Origin: Lineus longissimus
Taxonomy: Eukaryota > Nemertea > Pilidiophora > Heteronemertea > Lineidae
Assembly (NCBI RefSeq): GCF_910592395.1
Contig: NC_088322.1
Coordinates: 4,273,431 to 4,337,430, forward strand
Reading direction: 5' to 3'
Length of the DNA: 64,000 nucleotides
The position numbers were made by a program, and so were the translations under genes. The notes beneath the pieces were generated by a model. That model was not told the origin of the DNA, did not search any database, and saw only the letters and a list, made by a program, of their open reading frames with translations. Of this stretch, positions 15,433-25,346 are shown in pieces (position 1 is the first letter of the stretch; each line of letters opens with the position of its first letter).

Positions 15433-16584
15433 TTACTTAGCATATCTGTAAACAGACCTGACTTGGTCATACACGCGTTTCATTAGTATTGCGGTATTCT
15501 CCGACGGAAACAATATTTTCAAACTTTCGAAAAGGTTTTGTTTCTCGTTCAGAACCTCCCTGACTCTTGCTATTTTGATGGACCTAGTCTTGATTTCATG
15601 CTTAAATGCGTGGGCCACTTCTGCTCTAAGAATTTCAGGCCAATACACTTTTGCAGGTTTTTCAGGCTTAGCAGTCTTGGTATCCATGCCATTATCTTTA
15701 CGACTAGTTGATGGTAGCATCGGCTGTGGTGCTGGAAATGATCCTTGGACTGTGTTCATTGTTTCATTTTTAATAGCAGACGTGACCAGACTTGATAGGT
15801 TGGCCATCATGTCATGCATGTTGGTCATTTGCATCTTCAAGATAGACGAATCTACGTTCGAGTCTCTGTTGGCACCATTCCCACTGACACCATTTCCATC
15901 GGTATATGTTCTGTTGGCTGTTTCGGTTTCAGTTCTATTGACGCTGTTGGATTGTAGCATCGGTTGTGGTACTGGAAACGATCCATCGACTGCTTTCACT
16001 GCCTCATTTTGAACACCAGTCTTGACAAGACTTGTTATGTTGGACATCATGTCACGCATGTTGGTTGAATCTATGACGTGGTCATTGTTGGCATCATTCC
16101 CACTGGCACCATTTCCATCTGTATCAGATTTGTTAGCAGTTTCAGTTTTAGTTCTTTTGATGCAGTCGGATCCGCTGGCTGTATCAGTTTCATTGGAAGT
16201 GGGGGTGTCGATCCGATTGGGGCAATCGTTTATATTGGTCGTTTCAGTTTCATTGGCGGTATCGGTTCCGTTGGAGCAATCATCTCCATTGGTGGTATCG
16301 GTTCCATCATCGGTATCAGTTCCATCATCAGTAGCAGATCCCTCGGAACTGTCGTCACTATCTGATTGATTTCCAAATACGATCAAGTAGTCCGGCTTTT
16401 TTTATTCTTCCATCAGTTGTCTATAGTCATCGTGGCCAGGCTTGATGCCGTGCGCCTTACTGCAGAGGTGCCTGTCGAGTCTTTTCACAACAGCCTTGCA
16501 ATCAGGTACTGGGCATCGGTATTTTGTAGTCGGTTCACCAATAGATGGCGCTTTGGCAGAAGTCGGGCGATGTCTGGCAAGAGC
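15433..16584 (-). pseudogene. Zinc finger plus C-terminal domain of the recombinase family, in-frame stop (copy C)
   Basis: An acceptor (CTTTCCAG) precedes an open frame with a C-x4-C-x9-H-x5-H finger (CPVPDC...RHLCSKAH) matching that of copy A. The frame meets a single TAA at 16402-16404, then continues in the same frame for more than 300 codons. The middle has two diverged copies of a roughly 100-residue Ser/Thr/Asn/Asp-rich block that each include MHDMMANLSSLV- or MRDMMSNITSLV-like segments. The last 70 residues (from KVYWPEILRAEVAHAF) resemble the SANT-like tail seen in this family, from memory. The TAA sits beside a run of seven A on the coding strand. This is either a nonsense mutation or part of an unrecognised intron. 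No recombinase core is present. Confidence 0.5.
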
Positions 16585-16709
16585 CTGGAAAGCAGACATT
16601 GTCAAATGCCACCGAAAAGACTAACACAAGACAAATACTATTAAAAAAACGCACCCTACCCGAATGCAGACACTTTCGAAACTGGCTTGCACAATGACAA
16701 CCACACTAA

Positions 16710-17747
16710 CACTGGGTGACTTTAAAGTTAGTGTTAGTGTCAGTGTTCGGGGTTAGTGTCAGTGTTGGTGTCTACCTGATGCCCCAAACACCATGCCTGG
16801 TGTCAACACCGATTGTTGACCCTAGGTGTTAACACTGGTGTTGACTCAACACCTCATGCCGATATATGGTGTTGAACTGAAGCTCAAAACACCAGGTCTG
16901 GGTTGACACCTGGTGTCAACCCCAGTGCTGACACTGAGGAATCCATTTTGTTTTCAATCATGGTGAGCCAGCTGACAAGGTAGGCAAACCACAACTACAG
17001 CAGTTTTAATCACATTTTGGCCCACATTTTTGCTTGGCCTTATCACTCACAGATTCAACACATGCTTTGCTGAGCAAAAAGAAGTAACCTTATAAGAGAG
17101 GAACATATCAATTCGATGAGCTGATGCAGACAGTGAAGCACGGGGATGCCTTGCCACTCTTCTGGCATGAAATTCATTTGCAACAACATCTATTTGTTCT
17201 TGCGTCAATCTCATGTGGTGTAGTTCTACTGGCTCATCACTTTCAGCTGGCTTCCGTCGACTGTTTGGACTTCTATCATCCACTATTCCAGCAACAACCT
17301 CTTGGGCTGCTACAAACAACATGGCTGCCAACACCACTAACTGTAAACTCAATCTGGTGTTAACCCCTAGAGGGTTGGTGTTAACACTAATGGATAAGTC
17401 CATTTGACTACTTCAAAATTGACACCAGCAGTGGTTCAGCTCAACACCAGGTGTGTCTTTGGGTGTCAACCCAACACTAACACCAACTATAAACATGGGT
17501 TAACACCAACACCAAGTGTCAACACTGACACCACTGCTGCAGTTTACAGTTGGTGTCAAATTGGTTCTTGGTGTCGGTGTTGACACTCAACACCGACACC
17601 AAGACTAACTTTAAACTTGGTTAACACCAGCACCAAGTGTCAACACCAGCAGAATTTCAGCAGTTTATAGTTGGTGTCAACCAGTTTAATGACGTTGGTG
17701 TTAGGTGTTAATACCGACAATAACACTAACTTTAAAGTCACCCACTG
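16710..17747. mobile_element. About 1.04-kb terminal-inverted-repeat element with GTGTTGACACC-type interior
   Basis: A perfect 24-bp inverted repeat (starts TGGGTGACTTTAAAG) lies at 16713-16736 and 17721-17744; three more outer bases match with one mismatch. The interior is dense in degenerate GGTGTTGAC/GTCAACACC words in both orientations. A minus-strand open frame at 17047-17403 may be a captured fragment (RRKPAESDEPVELHHMRLT). No transposase was seen, so the element looks non-autonomous. A target-site duplication was not clear. It lies between exons of the zinc-finger family fragment. Confidence 0.7.
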
Positions 17748-18071
17748 TGTCATCTTATCTAATCTACTCTCTGTGTTTGTGTTGAGGCCTTCAATTTGAT
17801 TTTTTGGAAAATAAATTGACTATAAAAACCTCATATCTTTCATTTTTGGGCTTGGTAATTGGCACTGTATAACCAAAATTGGTGTCGGTGTATCCGACTT
17901 TTCTTGTAGCCGGAAGACTGGCCGTGGCTAGGTTTAGTTTTTGACGTTTGCTGACTGACTCTAAAATTTTGCAGCTGTGCATGAGAAATTCGTTTTTTTT
18001 TTACTCTCCTACACGAGTTCAAATTGGAGATTTTCATAGTATTGCATCGATCATGGCTATGTGTAACTTAC

Positions 18072-18200
18072 TTGCACATCCTTTGAGTAAAGCTTGGCGG
18101 CCAGCTTTGTGAATTTATGCTTTTCTCCAAGGTGTCTGGGAAACGAACCACCTTTTAGTTCTCTTTCACAGAACGGGCACGTTTTTTCCGCCTTTGGCAT
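18072..18200 (-). CDS. 5' coding exon with a C2H2 zinc finger
   Basis: An ATG at 18200 opens 43 codons that end at a strong donor (CAA|GTAAGTT). The finger is C-x2-C-x11-H-x4-H (CPFCERELKGGSFPRHLGEKH). A probable next exon lies at about 17830-17975, after acceptor ATTTTAGAG, encoding ATRKVGYTDTNFGYTVPITK. This looks like the first exon of a gene of the zinc-finger/recombinase family continuing leftward toward 16584, with the 1-kb element sitting in the intron. The ATG was chosen because it is the first in frame before the finger. Confidence 0.5.
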
Positions 18201-21200
18201 GTTGTCAGTACGATATTACAGTGAACCTGAAAAAATCACAATCGAGAGTTAGCTTAACTCATTGGTTACTAACAACACTAAATCAATTTCAAAATGAAAA
18301 AAAACGCATAAACATTCGTATAGGAAGGGATTCAATGTGTATTTAAGGCAGACATCGCCGATGCAAGCATTGTGATATCCATTTCTGAGCACGACCAGTG
18401 AACTCATTGTGCTGTTGATCAAATGACACTTATTCTTCTGAACATGGCAAAATAATGTATAAAAGCGTGTACATCTCTCTATACAAAACGCCCAAGGGCC
18501 TGGCGCTCAGCTGATATACATGCCATAATATTTGCAGCAGTCAGACATTCTGAATAGATGGATCCCCTTCAGTGTCATCTTGGATTAACACAGAACAAGG
18601 CTAGTGTACACATTATCAAAGGTGTAGTTTTCTGTGTTTTTACTTCACAGCACCCTCAATAGAGTTACATGTACCCAGTGAGCAATCCGCCAATGGCTTC
18701 TGAGACAATCTGGCTAAAACCTCCTGACTTTGGCTAATTTTTTTCAAAAGGAAATTGGATTAGGCTAAATAAAATATGGATTAGCTATCAATTTGACTAA
18801 GCAAATTCCCAGGAGAGCTCCAACCCTGGGTGGCTAACTAAAGAAACAGAACTGGAAGGTTCTTCGACCTGACACATGACACCCCAATAGATGATCGTAG
18901 CCAATTTGAAAAATCTGAAGTGGTGTGTAGAAGTTATTGAGCAGAAGGGAATTACCACCTTTCTACAAAGCGCCCCCTATCGGGCAGAAAATGAAGGATA
19001 TAGACAAATCAAAAGACATATTATGTACCCCGGGTAGTTGACCCTCTCATAAAAGTTTCATGAAAATTATTAAGGTGAAACTAATTTTTTTTAGTTTTTC
19101 ACTAATGCCCCCTGGTGGCAAACCGAAGAAATGGATTTGAAGAACCTTTCATTACCTTTGAATACCGTTCATTCACCTTACAAGGATTTTTATTAGGGGC
19201 CTATTTCTGAATAGAATTTAATTTTAAACATTTGATGGAAATTGCCAACATTTGAATCACAGTGAAATAGGCCTAACTACATGTAGATTCTTGACATTGT
19301 TCAAGTAATAGTAAACAGTCCACTCTTTTCATTCAATCAAGCTTTGCCTTTCCATTGAGCTGCACAGTTCAATCGAGCTACCATTCCAGCACTACTATAA
19401 GCTACATAAATCCTTGGATAGAGCTGTGTCAAAGACTTCCACTGAAACCAGTTTGGGCAAAAAAACTGCACATCCATGCAAGCTCGGAATGTACCGGTAC
19501 CTATAATGTCTCGGTCAAAATTGCCAATTCTGCATGATTAAGCCAGTCCAAATCTAATCTTGCCTTCTTGAGTTTAATGGTGAAAAGTGGCTAAAAACAG
19601 AGGTATCATCCTGATTTGAATATACACTCATGAGAATATTTTAGTTGATTCATGTATTTAAATCATCAGGATGGTAATAGATTAAAATGGGACTCTTACC
19701 AAAAAATAGTGTTTGCCGTACATTATTTACGAGGTATTGTAGATTCCATTATATTAAAATCAATTCTCTTGTTTATCTGTAGTAATATGAACCATAAAGT
19801 CGACAGGAGATGAGGGAAAGCCTGGGTTCATTTTTGAAATAAATCTAATTCAAATTAATTTATTGAAATTTGTTTAGGTTAGACAGCATTAGGCCTATAA
19901 ATAAAGAAATTGCCACACGTGGGCCCTTTTCTTTGAATTGTGTGTCGAGGAATGGGGACCAAGACTAAGAGATAATATCACCAGATTTGATAACCTGATC
20001 AAAAAATCAGTAGGCATAGGCCTGTGTGTTTCTGATACCATAGATATTACTAGGGCCTAGTGCACATCATGACCATGATGACATGGTAGGCCTAGGCCTC
20101 TTCTCCGCACCTAGTATCTTATCCGAAATTAGATAGGTAGTTCTTTGTGAGCAAAGCTTCCTCACAAAATAGAAAAAAATATTCCAGTTCCCGGACAGGC
20201 AGCCAGTCCAGGCTATGAACATGATGATGATGATGATGTAGCACCAAAATCTGGTGCCCTACCAAGGGTTTCTCTTTAGTTTTTGGGATTTTTGTCTGAA
20301 ACCCTGGTAGGACACCAGTTCCTCCCATTCACGGTGTGTAGAGGGTCTTGCCGGCGTGATCACGTCGGCGCCAAAATAAAAGAAATTCCCGAACATACCA
20401 CCACACTGGCAGCCGGCATGGCTGCTGACAACAACACGTGTCTCGGACATGCCAGTCTTTCAATGAAGCCTAACCACTCCATTTAGCGAATTTACTTAGT
20501 ATACTGTAACCAAACTATTTCTAGACACACTTAAACATCCGTCTACAACAACATATCGAGTGTCAAAAGCAATGTCACACGTAATTAGCAAGAAAATCTC
20601 ACTTACCGGTGAACAATGTGCGATCTCAGCTGCAGCAAACCAGGAAGAGATCACAACTTTGAAAAATCCGAGTGTTGGGATAGAAGGTGTGTATAGCGTG
20701 GATAAAAAGGCACCAAATGTGATTTCAGCAATAAACCACAGCTCTTTATATTCCTACCCGCCCACACAAGTATTTGAAAATTAACTCAACAAAACTTTGT
20801 TCAGTTATTTTTCACCAAAATTAACTCAACAAATGTGGACTTTCGATAACAAAGTTTGCAAATTAACGCAACAAATTTTTCAAATAAAGTCATATTTTGT
20901 TGAAGATGGTTAAAAGGTTACTTACCATTATTAACACCCTAGGCGCCTAGCAACACTATTCATCCGGGGACGATGTGCTGGATCCTAATGCCAACATTAT
21001 CTTTGATTAGGCTAACCATGTTAGGGCAATATTTTTTTTATTTTATCCTGGCAAAAATTTGTCTAATTTTATCCTAGCAATTTTGTTTACTTTATAAGAG
21101 GGAGAACACGCATGTATTTGAAATCATTCATGGGCCAAACCAAATTCAAATTCAAATTCAAATTCCGTTTATTGAACCTTATAAAACGATTTACATGGGT

Positions 21201-21812
21201 TTGAAAGACAATAAACAGTAGTGCAGTGTTGTAAGAAAAGAGAAGAATAGGAGAAAGGAGAGTGTGATCTGTCTTCGGAATTGTACACACTCCCCATAGC
21301 GTGAAAGAAAATATATAATACAATAAACAGTGACAAGAATACAGTATATACAGTGAGTACTTAGTTAACTGGTGCTGGTCTAAAATTTTCTAAGTCCATA
21401 ATAGGTCATTATAATATGCATTTTAGGCCCAGATGGGTTGTGCAGGGCCTACATTCCTTTTGAGAAGCATGAATGGGCTAATAATGACAACTTGAGCCTA
21501 CTGCACATGTCGGCATTGATACCTATTGACTATGATCACTTTCATCAAGTACTCAGAAAGTTTTAATAGCTTGAAATCCGACATGCAGAAAGTCCATCCA
21601 AGACTACGATCACTGGCCAGTGCTTTTCATGGAAAATGAATGTCGTTACAAGCTTTTTACAGGGTAAACCCTAAAAAAAGTGGCATTTGAATCAGGGAGG
21701 GGATGTGAGATTTTTGCCCAAAAGTTTAACTTGGGGGGTAAAGTAACTAACACTTACATAACCGATGCCATTAACAACATTTACTTATTCACTACTTTGC
21801 ACTACAACTGTT
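18201..21812. other. Gene-free, repeat-derived host DNA
   Basis: No supported gene was seen. The stretch contains degenerate interspersed repeats (segments with GCCCCCTGGTGGCAAA near 19108), a GATGAT microsatellite near 20221, three TTAACTCAACAAA-type words near 20781-20880, and a run of CAAATT repeats at about 21140-21165 that looks like a retroelement tail. Confidence 0.5.
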
Positions 21813-23292
21813 TTACAATTCCAAGTTGTCGTCAAAATTTAAGTTATCATCATCATTATCGGAGTCTGACAATTCGTTTTCACCAAGCAACAAATCATCT
21901 GCAACATCATCACGATAATGACCATCTGGTTGAGGTGTTAAGCCAGCCACTTGAAATGACTTAGCCGCAGACTCAGGAGCTACATCATTCCATGCTCTAC
22001 TTATAATGCCGAGTACATCCTGTAATGTAATTTTGCGGCAATTTCCGTCAGCCTCAGTTGCATCACATTTCCATAACTTCCAATACTTTCGCATTATAGC
22101 TTTAAATCCCCTCATAATAGTGAGATCTAACGGCTGAGCCAGCGATGTACACCTAGCAGGAATATTGTCTAACAGTATGCCTGCTTCAACCATTGGGTAA
22201 CAGAAATCCTCTGCTTGATGCGGTCGGAATCTGTCCAAAAGCAGAAGGATGTCATTAAAGTCAAAATCGCCAATGTAAGGGAAAAGAACATTGTCCAACC
22301 AATGTTGCAGTGTCTCTCCATTCTCCCAACCAGACCTCGAGGATGTGACCCGTACGTTATCTGGAATGTTGTTCAAATCTCTAATCTGACGCACGAAGCC
22401 CGGCTGCCTGAAAACAACATGAGCAGGCGGTTTTTCTCCGTTGGAGCCAACTGTCAATCCAACGGTGCACCCGAGTTTGGCATTTCCTCGCGATGTTTTC
22501 ACATTTACATCTACTGTACCTCTGGTCTCAGCTGTATACATCGGAGGGAAGTCCAACTGAGCAAACGTTTCGTTAAAGTTCAAGTGCGTGTGGACATGGT
22601 TGTCAGCTACAGTTTGCCTAACGCCAGTCTGAAATTCTCTCACTCTCTGTGGTGCATCAGCCGGTACAGTGGTGGAATCTTTCGTTTTACGGCGGAAAAC
22701 AATCTTTTTTCCGTTTCATAAAATTTGTAACCCAACCCACTGATGCAGAAAACTGGGACCTTTCGGGGCGACGTGCTGCAATGTCCTCAAGTTAATTGTG
22801 TGGGAGTTGGCCCCACCAGTTCTGAAATTCAATCGTTGCATCATTAACAATGTCCGACCGAGAAACGGGCAGGGCAATATTCCTCCGTTCTTGAAAATGC
22901 TGGTGCACGATATTCTCAACTTCCGGCCAACAACCATCATGGTCGGTTCTGACTCGCCGGCGTTCTGCATTTTCCTCCACTTGATCCGTCATTTCATCGA
23001 TGTTCTGTATCCATCTCCTGAGCGTTGTTGGGGATAGTCGATAGCGCCTAGCATACTCATTGACATTTAGAATGCGGCCATGTTCAATTGCTGTTTGGCA
23101 CTCCAAGGCATGTCGCAGCCTGGCTTCAACAGTGTAACTGTTACATCGTCGAGGGAGACCAACTGCTGCAGCACCATTCTGCTGATCGGCATCATCATCA
23201 TCATCATCGTCATCATTGCCAGCATCCATCATTGACTGACACATGACAAAGAGCGAAAGCATCAGCAGTAACAACAACGTTGTGTTCCTCAT
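21813..23292 (-). pseudogene. pogo/Tigger-like DDE transposase, disabled
   Basis: Reading leftward from 23292, the first part has a helix-turn-helix-like segment (ARRYRLSPTTLRRWIQNI). It is followed in the same frame by a TAA at about 22790 and then by a CENP-B-type segment (ASVGWVTNFMKRKK). A frameshift near 22700 leads to the catalytic half (21813 to about 22720), with LLLLDRFRPHQAEDF and TSLAQPLDLTIMRGFKAIMRKYW, typical of the DDE_1 domain of pogo/Tigger/jerky-like transposases. One in-frame stop and one frameshift make it a dead copy. The hydrophobic N-terminus of the first frame looks like a chance signal peptide. A poly-Asp tract follows it. Confidence 0.75.
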
Positions 23293-24235
23293 GATTTGAA
23301 CTTTCTACAGGAATGACCAATATGATTGTTAGGGTAAAGGGCCTAGGAAATTACACAAGTGCAATTGCCTTTCATACCAACCATTGATTGATAAAATTGG
23401 CCACAGAAGACCATATCAAGAAATGAACATGTAATCAAAACTCTGTCATTTTCTTCATTGAAATGTGATTAGTATAGGCCCTACATGGTCGTAAATCGAC
23501 AATATCCCATTCTGGGCCTCTATTAGTGACTTAGAAAATTTTAGACCAAGCACCAGTTAACTAAGTAGTCACTGTATATACAAGACGCAACACAGTACAA
23601 TGGAGCACAAAGCAATTAAGCTAAAAAAAAAAAATCTTTTGTAGTTCATCTATATACGAACGCATCATCGGTTTACGAGGAAGACGGCAATCAAGTATGC
23701 TGCTGGTGAGTACATTTTCCTTGATGACTCTTTCTTGCAGAATTTTTTGGCATTGATGGGATTGCATATTTGATTGATAGTATTGTAGAAGGTATTGGGT
23801 TTACTGAAATCATTTTTACTTATCAAATACCGTTCCGAAGCCAATCCTATCTGCTCTACCGATAGGCCTATGTAATAAAAGGATATATGTAAAGTGACGG
23901 GATTGGGATTGTAAACGGGAGTGTGAACGGGACTTACAATATTGTCGGTATCGGGATTACAGATGGTATTATGATATGCTTCGAAATTATGCTCAGTTAT
24001 CAAATACCGTCTACAAATACAAATTCGTCTGCACTCCCTATCGGCCTATGTTAAATAACGTTCATAATACGCCTGTATGAATGTATGTCATAATAAGCCT
24101 GTAGGAAAAGTGTCAGGATTGAGATTGTAAACGGGACTGAACTTAATGTTTGATGATATTGGAACTTGATATCGGAATTGACAATATTGTAGACGGTATC
24201 CGGTCTTCACCAAACCACCCCGTTTTTCTTTTCAG
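23293..24235. other. Gene-free DNA with a diverged tandem duplication
   Basis: Two diverged copies of about 180-200 bp (about 23821-23997 and 23998-24205) both begin TATCAAATACCGT and contain GATTGTAAACGGGA. No gene was seen. Confidence 0.5.
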
Positions 24236-25271
24236 AAAACGACGACGAGAACACGTGCCCCATTGAAGGATGTTTTGCAAAGTTCACCTTCAAACGAAGA
24301 AGCATGGGCTGAATCCTGGTGATCCCGATTATCATCGATATCTCAGGTTGACTAAGATAACAAGTCCTACCGTGGCGAAAGTGGAGATGGAAACGGATGT
24401 TGCGGAGGGTGTTGTCGTCCAGGATGCGGACAATGATGATAGTGGTGATGATAGCAACTATATCCCAACATCTGATGGGGACGATGACGATGACGATGAC
24501 GATGATGACCTAAGTGATAGAGATGATGATATTCCCGAGTTATTGCAATCCGAAATTCGAGGATTTAAAAAATGGTTGACATCGTTCGGTGGCGGATCCA
24601 AGAGTGAAGCATCGAGTCTTCAATCGGCCAGCCAGGTCAAAATTGTGTTGAAAAACTTTGGCAATAAAAAGTTTGAGTCAACGTCGATTATTTCGAATCT
24701 GGATGAAATCGAAGACGAATTTATTCCAAAAATGCTCGAAACAAAGCAGGCGAGTACTGTTAAAAATTACCTACTGTCCTTTCAAAAATTCGTGAAGTTG
24801 GGTGATATGAAACAAAAGCCATGGATTACCAAAGACTGTGCCGATTCTATCAACGAACATGTCAAACTGTGGAACACTTCATTACATAAGCTAATCTCAA
24901 CTCGAGCTCACGAGAAAAAGGACTTTCTTAGGAAAGCTATTGTAACGGTGGAACAAGTGCAGGCATACCTGAATGGCGATCGTGCGGAAAGAGCACTAGA
25001 AATCCTGAACGATGATTTAGACACTGTTTCGCAACAGGATCATACTAATGCGCGGAACCATCTGATAATGTTGTTAGTTTTAGCGAACGCTACACGAGCA
25101 GGTCCGATTATCAATTTAACGATCAATGATGTTGTGAACGCTGATGACAATATTCACGGTGAGCGTTGTGTTATGAACGTTCTCGTACATAAAACTGAAC
25201 AAAAATATGGCACGGCACAGATTTCATTATCAGTGGAAGAATATGAACTGTTACGTTCTTATATTGACAAG
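24236..25271 (+). pseudogene. Truncated recombinase-like exon (copy D), cut by the virus-like block
   Basis: An acceptor (TTCTTTTCAG) precedes a finger whose two cysteines (TCPIEGC) and two histidines (HLQTKKH) lie in different frames. Compared with copy A the loop is about 16 bp short. From 24270 the frame is open: a poly-Asp tract, then a segment closely similar to exon 3 of copy A, including KQASTVKNYLLSF, ANATRAGPIINLT and HKTEQKYGTAQISL. Similarity to copy A stops after YIDK at about 25271, where copy A goes on to its donor. The frame then stops at 25286, inside sequence of the adjacent virus-like block. The exons with the second Arg and the Tyr are absent. The gene seems to have been interrupted by, or recombined with, the block. 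Confidence 0.6.
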
Positions 25272-25324
25272 GTCATAATGTCTTAACTTCCACTTTCAGT
25301 GGTACAAAAATACGAGAGGTCAAA

Positions 25325-25345
25325 CAGGAAGTTAGACAACTTCCG
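25325..25345. promoter_or_regulatory. Block motif CAGGAAGTT with inverted AACTTCC
   Basis: CAGGAAGTT (25325-25333) faces AACTTCCG (25338-25345) just beyond the stop of the 988-residue gene. This is the leftmost copy of the intergenic motif. Confidence 0.6.
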
Positions 25346-25346
25346 T

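Noticed and set aside
16078-16369. Plus-strand frames within the zinc-finger family pseudogene
   Set aside because: They are the reverse of Ser/Thr/Asp repeat codons in the minus-strand frame.
22792-23292. Secreted protein suggested by the hydrophobic start MRNTTLLLLLMLSLFV
   Set aside because: The frame continues into a transposase DNA-binding region; the hydrophobic start is probably incidental to a degraded transposon.
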